A program made the position numbers and the translations under genes. From NCBI RefSeq assembly GCF_000247695.1, contig NW_004624747.1, positions 7,297,440 to 7,361,439 on the forward strand: 64,000 nt of DNA, given 5' to 3'. How positions within the stretch are numbered: position 1 is the first letter of the stretch; each line of letters opens with the position of its first letter. This document shows, piece by piece, positions 23,221 to 37,200 of this stretch. This DNA comes from Heterocephalus glaber. Lineage: Eukaryota > Chordata > Mammalia > Rodentia > Bathyergidae. The notes under the pieces were generated by a model. The model did no database searches and was not told the origin of the DNA. It worked only from the letters and a program-made list of their open reading frames with translations.

Positions 23221-23497
23221 ATGAATGTGTAGAGGAAGGCACTAGCCAGCCCTGTACAGCTAATAAGGGTTGGGAATTCTTACCCCAAGGAAGCTTCCCA
23301 GGGATGAGAGGCTACTGCCACCCTTTGATGGCCCTGCCAAGCCAAAATGTATAAAGTCATGACTGCTGCCATTTTGTAACACTCCCATAACCTGAGTTTT
23401 GTGGATTTCTCTTTTAACAAAAAGAATCCTTCTATCTAACTGGTTAAAGTTGATGGATATTTTAGGAATCAGTACTTTCCTAGAAATGGTCCTGTCT

Positions 23498-23600
23498 CAG
23501 GCCAGGAATGTAGCTCAGTGGCACCGAGCCTGCCTGGCAAGTGCAAAGTTCTGAGTTTGATCCCTGGTACCAGAAAAAGGGGAAAGAAAAAAAAATAAAA
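23498..23600 (+). mobile_element. ID-like tRNA SINE
   Basis: Sense copy 'ggccaggaatgtagctcagt' to 'gatccctggtacc' with an impure A tail. Exact 16-bp duplication 'agaaatggtcctgtct' at 23482-23497 and 23601-23616. Confidence 0.92.
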
Positions 23601-24689
23601 AGAAATGGTCCTGTCTGGGATGCATCTTTTATGCATTTGCTCCACTCAGTCCCACTGTCTAAGAGCTGGCCTGCACCACATTTCCCAGCTCTGTGCCCAG
23701 CTTGGAGGCTGGGCTTGATTATCCTTTCTGTGCTCCACAGTCTGGAGTTGCTGTGTGCCTTTGTTGCTTTAGCTAGGGAGGCCCAGGGAACACCACTGGG
23801 AAAAGAAAGCATAACGAGTCTAAGCCCCAGGTACCTACCGTTGTGGGGAAGTCACCTGCATTGCAAGACACAGACCCCCTTTGGCCCTCAATTGTGCCTG
23901 GGGAAGAGCAGGGTCTTCTCTACCTTCCCTGCTTGGATGTCCTTGTTTCAGGAGCCTCATCTTTTGAAGGTGGTAGAGCAACTTGCTAGGATCTTGGTTA
24001 GCTGCTTTCCTGTGAATGATTGATCTAATCATGCCAGTAAGCCCCAGCAGGAGGACAGAAAGTGCCCTGGTTGCCCTGCTGGGAAACAACTGGCCATTTG
24101 CAGAGCAGGGAAAGGGAAGAAAGAAGCTCCTGACACCTGCCTCGTGCCCCGAGGCCTTCATCTCACCCCCCTCTGTAAGCACTCTGGTTTGGTTCCCTGG
24201 GTCACTGTCCTCCTCTGTGACCCATGTCTTTGTCGACCTGAGCTCTTGAACAGAAGTCGGGGCATGTGGGCTCCCACTTGACCTGCCGTTCTCTGGCTGC
24301 CCAGTGGTCTCAGCCCAGATGCTCCCTGGGCTAAGCCTCAGCCCTCCTGCTGAGGTGAGGACACAGGGTGGTGGGGTCTGCAGCCCCCCTCCAGTGCAAG
24401 CAGTCTGGCTCTTCCCTCTTCTTGGCCAGGTTGATGTCTGAGACAGGGAATGAGGTGATATAAACCATTAGGACATGGTAAAATACTTCCAGAGAAGTCC
24501 TGCAAAAAGGCACTCACCGTGAAGGGTGTGAGTTGGGGCTTACTACCTGACCCAAGTCACTGGCTGGCTTCACAAAAATCAGGCATGCCTCTTCCTGTGC
24601 TGCAGCTTACCTCCCGGGCCAGTTTCTTCGAAGTCCTTTCAATAAGACTTGCAATGAGACACAGAACGGCTGGGGGAGCTATGGTGTGG

Positions 24690-24815
24690 AACACAGACTT
24701 GGAGCCTGGGCCATGTGGGCTGGGGCCTCAGCTCTACCACTTGCTCACTGTCAGACCATCCCATTCCAGCCTCAGTTTCCTAGCTTCCTCCCCTATAAAA
24801 TAAGGATGCTAAGGA
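24690..24815 (+). repeat. MIR SINE
   Basis: 'ccacttgctcactgtcagac', 'cagcctcagtttcctagctt' and 'cccctataaaataaggatgc' follow MIR order on the + strand. Confidence 0.65.
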
Positions 24816-25177
24816 TACACAGGTTGCATGAGTTATTTGCCTAGTTCATTAAAAAAAAATTCTGATACCTTGTATTGGCCTCAGCAGCCATTGCCATGGT
24901 CAGTATGGTCGTCGTTGCTATCTGCTGTAGGATGCCCACTGTCTTTCCTAGCTGCGGCTTTGCTGACCAGTGGGAAGCTGCCTTTTCCAAGCTGGCTTCT
25001 GGAGCTTCTGGGACCCTGGTTGGGTTTGGATACATTTCACCCAGCAGAAGTACCAACTTCCTGCAGAGCCAGCCTGTAGTGCAAATGAATGAGGCAGAGT
25101 AGAATCTGCCTACAGTGCGATCTACAGAGGTGGGCAGGAAGTGAGTAGTATGGGACAAACAGAAAGCAGTGTGCACC

Positions 25178-25179
<2 letters not shown>

Positions 25180-25227
<48 letters not shown>
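25180..25227 (+). repeat. (GA)n microsatellite
   Basis: About 23 uninterrupted GA units. It produces artefactual Ser-Leu open frames on the minus strand. Confidence 0.98.
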
Positions 25228-25229
<2 letters not shown>

Positions 25230-25774
25230 GCATCTGGCCAAGCAGAAAGTGCAGGCATTGAACCTAGACAGGAAAAATGGGCAGAAAGACCTTCAGCAGG
25301 TAGAGGGCGGGTACCACATGCATTTTGTGCTCTAACTAGCCTGTCACTCCCAACTGCTGCCCAGCAGAGGCAATCTCTCCAGTTCACCTCTGCCTTCCCC
25401 CAGACACCACTGTCACGAGGCCCCTCTTGAGAGGGAAAGTGAGGCACATCTTTACCAAACACTGCCACTGCACATCTGAGCACCCTACAGTGACCCTCAT
25501 TGGCCAGCTGTTAACAGCTGGTGCACAGCATGTGATCAGAAGCCAACAGCTTACCACTTGGGTGGCTCTGATAGCAAGCACATCGAGTAGAGACTCCTAC
25601 TGACCCTCCTCCGTTCTCCTCCCAGGGACACCATGGGGGATGTTAGGACCCACTGCCTAGGAACCCAGGCCCTGAACTGTCAGGAAATACATCTGAGTCA
25701 ATGAGGAAGAGCCTGTTCAAGATCTAGACACTGTCTGTCAGAGTAGCAGCTTGGTAGGAGCTGGTTACTGTTGG

Positions 25775-25803
25775 TGCTGCTGCTGCTGCTGTTGCTGCTG
25801 CTC
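25775..25803 (+). repeat. Short (CTG)n repeat
   Basis: 'gctgctgctgctgctgttgc' and three more CTG-like units: five pure units, one TTG, then three more. Intronic. Confidence 0.9.
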
Positions 25804-27959
25804 CAACATCTGATCTTGGCCAAGCCCTTTGCTTCCCTTAGGTCTCAGTTTTCCTAGCTGAATGTTCAGCTGTGAGCCTGGATAAAACAGGCCTGACCTA
25901 ACTTGTCATTCTGACCAGCAACAGGCAGCACGGACAAAGGTGATTTCTGTGTCACAGATACTGAAGGAAAAGCTTCCAAAAATAGGTGACTCTAAGGGCA
26001 GGAAGCTAAGATCTACTCCTCCCCAGAGAAGAGTCTAACTGACCTATGCCATCTCAACTCTAAGCTGGGGAATGTAATGGTGGCAGGTTCCTTGTCTTCC
26101 TTTCTTGAGATTTGTGCAACTCACCAAAAAGGCTGTGGCTGCCCCCAGGGCTGAGAGCCCACCTGGGACAAGAGGTAGATTGCAGAGGAGTAGGGGCAGC
26201 CTCTTAGTGGACAAGGAAGAGGCCAAGGCTCTGGCCAGCCTGTTGAGGACACCAGGGTGGATGGAATGGACTGGGCCAGAGCTAGTGCCCTTCCCCTCAT
26301 CCCTAAACCCATTTATAATGGGGAGCTAGAGGGCCAGGGAGAGGCTCAGGAGAGAACATGACACCTTTTCTGATTTTCTCCATGGCAGACCTGAGAGACA
26401 AGTAGTAGTAACTAATGGGCCTGTGAGCCTCGGGCTATTTCATTACCCAGCAAACCTCCCTCACCATCTCAGCTCTTCAGTAAAATGCTTCTTTCCCAGC
26501 CCCACCCACCCCCCATTCCTCAACCAGCTCTTGGGGTCTTTTTCAAGAGCTGCCTGCTAAGGATCTGGGGCTTATTTTCAGACACAGGACTAGGGCTCAG
26601 GCCCCATCATCCTGCACTGCATCCTGGATGATGAAACCTTATGGTACTCAGGTAGACTTCCTGCTTCCATTGTTTCTTAAACGAAGTGGAATTTTCTAGA
26701 ATTTAATGGGAAAGCATTGTGCTCAGACTATTGGTGGCAGTACTAATTCTGCTCTCTTCTCTCAAAATATGCATCTCTTTTAAATTTTATATCTTGAGTT
26801 ACAGATTTCTTTCATCTAAAAAAAGTCTTGCTGATTATTTCTGAAACAAGGCATTTCAGAAACCCCTTAGCAGATCCAGGCTCCAGGACTCACAGGGAGC
26901 TGTCAGCCTCTTTGTTGTCTTAGTAATGCGAGGCCAGCTGCTCCCAAACGTCCCCATGGCCCTGCACCCCTGAACACAGGTTGGGCCAGCAGGAAGGGGA
27001 GCAAAGAGTACATGAGCAGCTGTGTGAGAGGTGAGAGGGAGGTTAGGAATGGGGAGAGAGCCTCCTGGCCCCTTTAGGGAAACCCCAGCAGTCTGGCACT
27101 AAGAGGGGACTGGCAAAGTGGCCTGACATGATTTCACTTCTCAGAGCATCAGTTGCTTTGTGTTTCCCTGGGGATGATGCAGACTCTACCCGGAAGCCAG
27201 TGTCTGCACACAGAAGGTATTCCATGAGGAACAGGTAGTCCCTGTTTCCACAGGGAAAATGGGTGCATACCAGTAGGAGGATTGGCCAGGCAGGGGAGGG
27301 GACAAGGGAAAGGAAAGTTCAACTATGACCTGGGTGCCTTCAGGCAGGCTTTGGAAAAGGAGTGACATTGGTCTGGGCCTCAAAGGGGTGAATAGGGTGA
27401 GACCTCAAGGAGGTAGAGGAAGTATGAAGTTCCAAGCAGTGGGAACACCATGGGATAAGCCCCAAGCAGAAGCCCCCAAGCATTTTCAGGGAACAGGGGA
27501 CAGTTGATATGGCTGGGGAATATACATAGGGGAGAGACAGAATGGGATTGGCCCAGAAGGTGTTGGTCACCCTGGGTGGGTCTACAAGGCTGGGAAAGGA
27601 GCCCAGGCTCCATTCTGGGGGGTGTCTGTGCCCACTGAGCAATCTCTGCCTCTCCACCTAGTTCAGCCTACCATTGCCTGAGTGCTGCAATATAGAGGAG
27701 CTGGTGTAGCATCTGCAGCCTGGCCCCCTTCAAAGCCTAGTCCAAGTTCTGTCTTTCAGGCTGGTTCCCCACCCCTCCAGTGACTCAGGTAAGCCTGTGC
27801 TGGCTGGGCAGGTCTGGACAGGCTCCTCGTTATGGCCAGAAGCAGCTTTGGGTACTACCCAGGAAGTGATTGTTTTGATGGCACTACGTGCTCTGCCCAG
27901 TTTGGCCCAGGCTGTCCTAGTTCAAATGACAACCACAACAACTCTGTTTCCCTCCACAG

Positions 27960-28216
27960 ATGACTCTGGGGATGACGACGAAGGAACTGCCTCCCCAGCT
28001 GACAAGAGTGAGCTCCAGCACACACTTAAGAACCTCACCCTGAAGTTAGATGACCTCAGCACATGCAGTGATCTCATTGCCAAGCACGGAGCAGCACTCC
28101 AGCGCTCCCTGAATGAGCTGGACAGCCTCAAGATCCCCCCTGAGAGTGGTGAGAAGCTGAAAGTTGTGAATGAGCGGGCCACCCTCTTCCGCATCACATC
28201 AAATGCTATGATCAAC
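27960..28216 (+). CDS. OSBP2: OSBP2 exon: post-PH acidic linker and leucine-rich segment
   Basis: The acceptor is 'tttccctccacag' and the donor is 'gtgagt'. The exon enters in phase 1, with a G from the previous exon completing the Asp codon, and leaves in phase 0. It encodes 86 residues beginning [10 protein letters not shown] leucine-rich stretch ([15 protein letters not shown]) follows, then [20 protein letters not shown] and an end at NAMIN. In the OSBP family this segment follows the PH domain and contributes to self-association. The frame stays open into intron on both sides, so the limits rest on splice signals and homology. Confidence 0.94.
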
Positions 28217-31200
28217 GTGAGTGCCCACCCCTACTGCCATCCAGGCATAAGGCTCCCCAAAGGGAGGGGGCTCTCTGACAGCAGCCCCATGACCCCAAAT
28301 CAGTAGCCATGGGTTCTTGGTAGACCATAGCTCCAACCATTTCCTGTGGCTCTGAGTCATTTTCTAAAGTACCCTCCCACACTCTGCCATCAACTCTATA
28401 TCAGCTTCACACAATCATTGTTGGGTGAGGATATTCTTTTTAATTGTCTAGTGGAAACCAGAATTGACTATAGAATCTGGTGAGGCTCACAGGTGGTTCA
28501 CAGGGCTCCAAGTTGAGAGGCCAGCCTGGTGTGCTACCTTGGCCCACATAGTACAGACATGGCTACCATACTGGTCCTGGCATTTGCTCCTGCTTCTGCC
28601 CTGGGTGCATCCCACAGGTGCAGTGAGATCTGAGGCCACATCACCATGGCAGAGGGGGCAGATGTATGTTGGGGGGAGGGGGCTGGGATTCCCTTAGTTG
28701 GAAGAGCATTGGAACTGTACTTGCCAAGGGTTGTGCCAACCTGATAATAGCTATAGAAACTGAGCAACTGCAGAATGCAAACTAAGGCACCCTCCTTGGG
28801 TTTTGGAAACCATGTTGCTGTGACTGGGAACCAGGAGGGCTTCTGTGTAGCAGGAATACAGCGTTTAACTATGCTTTGGGCTCTTCCTCTTCCTGCCTGG
28901 CGAGCAACCCCCTTGGGTATATCTGCAACAGCCTCCTCCCAAGGACAACCTCTAGAGGGGCACATCCACCCAGTAGATTTCAGACACAAGGAGCCTTGGT
29001 GGCATGATGGGAACAGGGGTCCAGGGCAGAAGATGTGTGCAGAAGTGGAGGCCTACACAGGGGAAAGGTGAGGCCCACAGAATGTGGCTTAGGAGGGTCA
29101 TTAGGCTGGCTGGAATCAATGGGCAGTGGTTGGGGGACCACATCTCCAAGGTAGGGGTTGCAGCAGACCCAGGCTGGGAGTTGGCACCAGGCTCCAATCC
29201 TGACAAGAAACTCAAGGGTAGGGTGGGAAGATAGAAAATGGAGCCCCCTGCAGGCCAATGTCCCCAGGTATCCAAGGATTTGCTTTACCAGCCCTAGGCC
29301 TGCTTTATCAGCATGATTTTGAGGCAGGACGGCTACCCCCACACCTGGCCAGACATGCTCAGGTCTGGAGTGCCTGCCTGGGTGCAGCTTCAGGAATTCC
29401 TACCCTGGGGCCTAAGGCTGAGTGAGGAGCACCCTCTTCCCAGACTACGAGGAAACATGGCCTACAGATGTGTGTACCTTTGTCCATCCCCAGATACTAC
29501 AGTGCCCAGGGCTGTAGCTGGCACTGTGTACAGAGGATGCTGAAGGGCTGTAGCTCTGTGGCCCCCCTGGGTGTTGGCCCTGTCATTGGTCTATGCCCAT
29601 GTTCTCTTCCATCCACACACTCTCTTGGGGCACTGTCCTCCTTTTAGCTTACAGATGCTATAAGCCCAGGTACCTGTATTACCAGTGTCACACCCAGATA
29701 CTGAGCACTTAAGGACATAATGCTTATGCTATGTTTGTGCTTCCCTAAACATCTGGAACCTCATGCCTTCCCACAGCTTCCCTGGCACTGCCTTCCACTC
29801 TAGATGAAGCCCTTTGGCCTTGAGGAAGCAGGTTTGACTTTTTCAGTTTTATTATAAAAATGCACACAACGAAGATTGTCATTAGGTCACTTCCTGGCTC
29901 TACTTGCATTCAGCACTTGCTCTTGAGCGGCCTTCTTTGCTTTTACCATCTCAACAAGTTCCTTACATCGTTTCATGCAGTCCTTCTTTGTCCAGCCAGG
30001 AACTGCTTCTGCAATTTTTTCCCACCTCTCAGGTGTGTTTACAGGGTATGTTTTCAGAGCTTGTTCCAAAAGCTTCTGTTCTTCTGTTGTCCAAGGGGTG
30101 AAATCTGTGCACGGACCTTCAGATCATTCTGATGGTATTATCTGCATTATCTGCTTGAGGTACCACTCCATGTTCTTTTCTAAATTTATCAAAAGCCTTT
30201 CTGTTTATGTCATCTTTTTGATGAGGGTCAAGCTTCTGGAGATTCTTGCTTTGCCAATAACATCTTTGGCTGTTCTTTTGACACCAGAAGAAGAATGTAT
30301 GTTCATGTAATTAGCAATAACTTCCCATCTTGAATTTGTTCCAGCAGGGAAGAGAGTCACAGCTTTAATTAGTAACTGCGGATCATCTTCTGACCAGTTT
30401 TTACTGCTACTCCCACCTCCTCCAGTTGACTTCTCCACATTCTTAGACGCTTGTTGCATGCGTGCTTCACCTTCCTCTTTGTCTTTTCTAATTTGCTCAT
30501 TTATTTCTTCTGTTTTTCCAGCGCAGCCTTTCCTACTTCTTTTGTAGATGATATGAGTGTTTCATTCAAGCACTGCAAACTTGCTAGTTTGAGCCCATCA
30601 CAGAGTTTCTCCACTTCTTCCATCATTTTAACCTGTTTCGCCTCCTTGTCCAAGCAGTGATTCCAGGTCTTGCATGAGTTCTGAAGTTTTTGCCTTTCCT
30701 TTTTAATGGCTTTTTTTCTGGATGTCTTTTTCCTTCTTTGCCAGTAATGATTGCTGTCTCACTTCTTCTTCTTCTTTCTCCTTAGCCAACCGAGCAGCTT
30801 CTAACTCAGCTTGTCTTTTTCTTTAGCTTCTTGCTCTTTCCATTTTGCTTCTGCTTTTGCTTTCTTTTCTGCTCCTTTCTTGGCTTTTTCTTCTGCCTTA
30901 AATTTTTTTATCCTTGGATCACAGCTATAAGCATTGTCAACTAATGTTCTTATCCTGTTCATTTCTTCCTTTTTCCTTTGTGCCCTTGTTGCTCTGCTCT
31001 GCTTTTCAATCCATCTTCTCTCATCACGACATTCTGCTTTTGCTTTTTCTTCTTCATCTAAATAAGAAAATTCTCTCCAAGAATTGCTTTCAAACACTGG
31101 ACAAAACACTTCAAAGAAATTGTCCTTTGGTTCACTTTTAGATGAAACTGAATTATCAAAAGTAGGATCTACACTATTAAATGCTTGTCTTTTCACTGGA

Positions 31201-34200
31201 TCAGATAACATTTCATAAGCTTTAGTTGTGCAGGTGAAATAATCATTATCTCCTTCTTTTATTGGTTTACCAGCTGCTTTCCATTTGTCTGGGTGATGTT
31301 TTAAAACCATTGCTTTATGAGCTGCTTTGATCTGTCTCTGTGTAGCTTTTTGTACCTTACATGGCCAAGTCCAAGAACTGCGTAATGATCTTGGTTCTTC
31401 CAGTCTTTAGGGTCAAGTGTTTTCAGCATGAGAAATTCTTCTAACTGCAATTCTTCATCTTCTCATTCCTCCAATAACTCTTTCTTATCCTCCAGTTCCT
31501 GGAAAGAGGCAGAAGCATTTCTGTTTCTCCTCTTAACAAAAGCTTCAAACCATCTTCCCACAGGTTCAACTTGACAGAGTGCAGAAGCCGAGGTCAGCAC
31601 GCAGGTGACGGCGGTGCCCTGGCCGTCCGCGGTGCTCAGCACCAGCAGCATGTGGGCGCTCTGCCTTGGCCGGTGGGCGCCTGACTTTTCTAAGATATTG
31701 AGCCTCACAGCTTGCTGAAGCCAAGCACACCATCTTTTAACAGGCATCAGAGGCTCATCTGTGTTTATGAAGCTATAAAACAGCTCGAGGTTTAAGTGCA
31801 TAATGAATTTATTTTATGGGAAGCACAGCCTCCTGGGGTTGGTTACAAGGCCTAGTTCCAGTCTGGGCTCCAGGGAAACACTTGGGTGACAGGAGCTGCA
31901 CCCTTTCTGCTGGGCTGTATGATGGGCTGGTATGAACCTGATGTAAGGGCGTCTCCCTTAGAGGAAGTGAGGGCTGTCCCAACTGGCTGAGCTTGTTGTC
32001 CAGGCTGACTTAGGGCCAAGCTTCTCCTGGGAACCCTCCCCAATAGTGGTTTCTCACCTGACAAGAACTGGATCCGTTCTGGGGGTGAACACGTGGTGTC
32101 CAGCCCCCCCCCCACCGGTGTGACAAGGGACCATGCAGGAAAGCTGGCTTGATTGTCATAGAACACAAGGGTCACCCTGGTGAAGCCTGGCTTCCTTGTC
32201 TGTTATGAAGAGAGTGGACCAGGGATCTATAACTAAGCCAACCATGAATCCTCCACCCCCACTTCCCAGGGACCTGTTCATGCACTGAGCTGTATTGTTA
32301 GTTCCAGAGTAGAAAGTGAGCTCAGAGAGGCCACCTGAGCTGTCCAGTATCACCAAGCCTGGATGTAAACCCAGATTTGTATGAGGAACTGGAAGAGTGA
32401 TAGCTGCTGAGCATGTGGCCCCTGATGGAGTAAAAGTTCCTCTCCTGCTGTAACTACACTCTGAAGTCAGGATATGGAGGGGTGGCCTCACAACTACCCA
32501 AGGTGGGATCCCAACCTCAGGACCTATGTTATGACTGATGGCACAAATTGCCATCTCCCAATCCCTGCAGATGTCACTGAAAGCAGCAGCTGTCTCGCCT
32601 CACTATGGGGATCACATTGCATCTTCTCTACCCCACTCTCCACCCCCATACTGACTGTGATATGGACCAGGAAGCTTCCAGCAGCCCACACTTGACTTCT
32701 GGAATCTATTCCCACTGACCTCTTGGATGGATGAGGCCCCTGCTCGATGCTCCATTCAGCCCTGGTGAATAGTTATATGTTTTCCACCTTGAAGGCTGTG
32801 GTTGAGCCTAGGTCACAATGGAACAGGAGCAGAAGTAAGAGCTGCCTGGCCAGACAAACCCCACAGGGAAATGAGGAGCAAGCAGCTACCTGGACAGGAC
32901 CCCATTACTTCATCCTCACTTTTCCCCAAGATGGCAAAGAATCTGGCCTGTCCAGCCTTCAGGAGAAAGGTCATGGGGACAAATTTTAAATCTCCTTTAA
33001 ATTTTAGGAAGAGTATCAATAACATAAGCCTTTTGGTCCCAAGCTACCAGCAGGACAGGGGAAGGGGAAAGAGGTCCCTTGGATAATTTCCAGAGCCAGG
33101 GCTCCATAACAAGTAGCACAGGCTTCTGCTATGTGCCCAGTGCCCCCGAGGGGCAGGGCAACATCATCCCCTCTTGTCTGGTAGGGCCTCTTCTGTTTGA
33201 GGGAATTTTATGCTCCAAGGTTTCTGGATTGAAACCAATTAGGGGCACTGCAGTTCTTCACCCTGTGCCTTTGCCCTGTACTGTCCTCACCATGCAGTGA
33301 GGCCATGGGCATGTGGCTTCTGGAGTTAGGGAGGTCCTGCTTGATGGGTGCATTTAATCCAGACATTAGCAGCTGCCTACTGATATCTACCTGGGTCTAT
33401 GTAGGAGCAGGGGTGAGGTGGGGTTTCAGCAGGAAGAGGCAGCCCTGGCCCACCCTTGGAGCTCACGGTCCAATGGAATTTCCCAGTGATGTTTTATTTG
33501 GTGATGTGACCTTCAAGAGGAAGGTTGATCCAGGGCTAGCAACTTACGTGGCCACTTTTGAAAGCCGAGTATAGGGAGGGCCAAGAGAGGGACTGGAAAG
33601 GCAGGTTCAGGCCTAGCCAACTGCACCCTCATGGAAGATTGACCCTCGAGGGTAGTTGTGTGCACCTTTTTACCCAAGGAGCCAAGGCAAGCCCCAGCTG
33701 GGCCTGCAGAGGGCAAAAGTAACAGCTACAGAGCAGAGCCTGGGAGGAGAATGGTTCAGGGTTCCAGCTGCTAAGGATGTGAACCCACATTCCCCTGATT
33801 CCAAGCCTGTAATAGCCTTCTGCCTCACTGTAGGGAAATTAAGCCTTAGTTGGGGGCAGAAGGTCAGGAGAAGGGGAAACAAGTGTGGTCACTTCTGATC
33901 ACACTTGTCCCCACATCCACATCTCAGCATTACTGCCTTCTGCATATTTGCGGCATCACATGGGCTTTTCTACTACAACATTTTGACCCCTCCTCCCTAC
34001 AAAGGTGGGTCACAGTCCCCCTCAAAGGCCCAGTAGCCCTGCAGCCTCTAGACTGGCATAGGGCCTAGCATACAGGAGCTGTAGCAAGTGAGAGAGAGAC
34101 AGGGAGAATTATAAAAGAACACAGGCGCAAATGAATGAATCACTTGGTTTCTGGCAGGATTCCCGAGTAGGAAATTTTTCAGCTGATAAAAGCCAGCCCA

Positions 34201-37200
34201 GCAGATTCCTACTTGAATTACTGTTTTGGGTAACTGTGAATTAGCCTGCCATTTAGGAGAAATCTTGCAGCAATATCAAATGACTCTGGTTTGTAAAATG
34301 AGTCTTGAACTCCACTGTAACATGGTATGGGATGCTGTTTCCTCTGTCCTAGGCCATGGGGCACCTCATGGTGGCCTTGATTTAAGGTACAGGGTGATTG
34401 AATTATAGTAGGACATACCACAAGCTCATGCTTTGGGTATTAGCTTCCCTAAAGTATAAAAAGGAACCCCCAGGATTATTCTTTGTTCCTATCAGTTTCT
34501 CTCTGAAGTGAGGCAAAGTAGCCAGTGTAAGGACAGGCTATGCATTGTTGGTGGTGTAATAGCATCTTTGTTTTTCCTCACACAGCCACATGATATTGGT
34601 ATCATTACAGCTTCATTGTTATCATCTGTAATACTCAAGTGCTACCCCGAGGCCCAGGGTGGTCATTTCGCCTGAGGGTTGTAGTCCCTGCTATTGGGTA
34701 AGCACATGGGGTCACCGCAACCTGTCCCTGGGCCATTTCTACTGGCTGGGGTGGAGGAGGGGGCTGGAGGTGCATCTGTGGTTGCCTAGGCCTAGCACAC
34801 CTGGGCTGCTGGCCTCATGACACTTGCCCAGAGCAGAAAAGCCCCATGACACTGTCATGGCCCTTCTGAGGGCCAGCTGTAGTAGGGTGCTGTGGGTACT
34901 CCTTCTCTGGCTATAAGAGCAGGATCTATCTGTAGCCCCAGGTAGCAGAACCAGGTAATGCTTTCTTCTGTGACTGTTACACAGATTCATATTTCTGCCA
35001 ACCAAGCCCTCAGGACCTCATGTCACCTGCTCACACCTCCTCTTTTTCCTCTTTTCAGCCCTGGCCATGGGAGAGGGCAGCTGAGGTCCCCATTAGAGGA
35101 TGCTCAGAGTTAGGTGACAGGTGCTGGTGGCCATCTCTCCCTAAAGCACTGTGGGCTGTTCCTACCAGCTGCTCCTTGAGGCCCCTGAAGTGAGGCCCAA
35201 ACAAGGCAGGCTGCTCCAGGCATGGTCCCTCATACTGAAGCCCAGAGAGGTTCATTATAGTTGGTGATGCATTCCAAGGCCCAGGGCGTGGCCCCTTTGA
35301 CCATCTGACCCCTGATAACCCTTAGGAGCCAAGACAGTTAAGATCAGCCCATGAGCACTTCTGCGGGGAAGAAGCCACATTGCTGCTGATAGATACTGAG
35401 GCACATAGCAGGCTTCTCGTCATCCAGGCAGGACCCGTTCCAGGCAATGGGTTACAATAAACATACTCTCTGCCTTTGTGGGCTCCATATCCTCAAGGGG
35501 GAGCTGCAACCACAGATGATACAGGATATCAGGCAGAAAGATTTTCAGAAGAAAGAAACTCAAGGTGGGAAGAGGTGAGAGGGTACAAGTGCATGTTAGC
35601 TGGAGGTGAGGGCTACCTGGTGAACAGGGATTCCAGCCCCAGGTGGGTCAGGTGGCTACACTAGTAATGAACACTGAGAGCTCTGGGAGGGGAGGTTAGA
35701 AGGAACAGCAGGCCAGTCCCAGGGGCCCTGTACAAGAGTGGTCTGCTTTCCACTCAGAATGAGTGAGATTGTCTGGCAAGACCCACTGCCTGGAAAACAG
35801 CTGGTAGTGAGGCGTAGGCAGGTGCTTGGAGACCCTTCAGGCAGCCCAGAAGACAGAGAGTGGAGCTGGCACTGGCAGAAAATGGCCAGTGCTGTCTGAG
35901 CTGAAGGCAGGACCAGGAGAGCTGCTGTGTGACTGAGAAGCAAGGCCATTAGGAAGGCTTCCCACAGGGACAGTGGCTCTGTGACCCCATCCCTCCCACA
36001 GTTCCAGCAGGGTACAAGAGGGTCTTTCCCCAAACTAGGTTTTGTGCAGCCAGTAAGGGGACAGAGCTGGCTACAGGCTGAGCCCCACAAAAGACCAGGG
36101 ACTGTGGAGGTCCCCAGTAGAGGCAGAAAAACAGTAAGCCTGGGACCAACCTTGCATTTCAGGAAGGGAAAGTCTCACAGGAGATGCACTGATGGGATAG
36201 GGCACCTACAAAGTCCTGACTGCAGGATGGTGGGCAGAGGTGCTCAGCACAGTGAAGACTCAGATGGGCTTGGGTAGGGGGACAGTCTGGCTAGACAGAG
36301 ATGCAAGGAGGGATTAGGGGGCATTGAGAGGGACAGATAGAGTGGAAAGTGGGCAGATGAGGACAGGTACATAGATAAGGGTATCACAGAAAGACCATGG
36401 CAGAAGGAGCCACTTACTACTGGGAAGGCCTGAGACTTCACCACCCTGGAGATTGTGCAGGGCTCCTTGGGCCCACCTAAGCAGTGGGAGACCCCCAGGG
36501 CTGCCCCAATTCTTCTGGGTCCATGGAGCAGGTTCTTTGCCAGCTGACCACTTTTCTGCTCCTGACAGCTTGCTCATTGGGGGCCTAGGGAGAAGGTTAA
36601 AAATAGACTCCAGAATTGTCTCAAATTAGTTGGCAAACTGGAAGCCAGATGGTGCCAATTCCTATGTGCAAGGGGTGAACTGTTTTGAATGTGGAAAAGG
36701 CTATTTCAGAGTTGCAACTGAAGTGGGAAGCTGTCTCTCCATTGCCAGGTGAGTCACATCCAGGAGAGCCTGTTGGTGCTGGTCAGGCATGCTGCATGCA
36801 GCTGCCAGAAGAAATGCAGGTGGTGGCTGGTCTGACCCTGCCATGTTTTCTCAGCCTTCAGGGGGCCAGGAAGGGGTGATACATAGTATGGCAACTTGGC
36901 TGGTCAGAGGGCTCCCACCTGAGCCCAACTTGGCTCCAGGGATCCCCACTCTTAGCCTTGGACACCTAAGATGGCCAAGCATCTTCTAGTGTGGTGGCCT
37001 CTGGGCTAAAAACACAGGGCCTGAATCTCAGCACTGCTTCTTCCTGCCTTTGTGAGGCTGTTCTGAGCTTGGCTTGGCTTTCTTCTTAGGTAAATGAGGC
37101 CAGTCAGCCACACTTCCATGGCAGGGGAAGAGACTCTCTCAAGTCCCGGAGGTGCCCTGGTGTGAGCTTCCGAACAACTTCTCAGAGGGGGATCAGGGAG

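Larger units (their letters stand above)
23620..27959. other. OSBP2 intron, mostly unique
   Basis: No recognised gene on either strand apart from a MIR and two simple repeats. The acceptor for the exon at 27960 closes this intron. Confidence 0.75.

Noticed and set aside
24841..25483. Two minus-strand frames with long Ser-Leu repeats
   Set aside because: They are translations of the (GA)n microsatellite at 25180-25227.
1..27959. OSBP2 PH-domain exons and the MIR3200 hairpin, expected from the human gene
   Set aside because: I found no PH-type sequence and no match to the miR-3200 hairpin as I remember it; these parts likely lie upstream of the window.
29887..31801. Minus-strand frames with J-domain and SANT-like protein as a functional DNAJC2
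   Set aside because: There is no intron structure, there are several frameshifts and a premature TGA, and a 3' AATAAA is present: a processed pseudogene.
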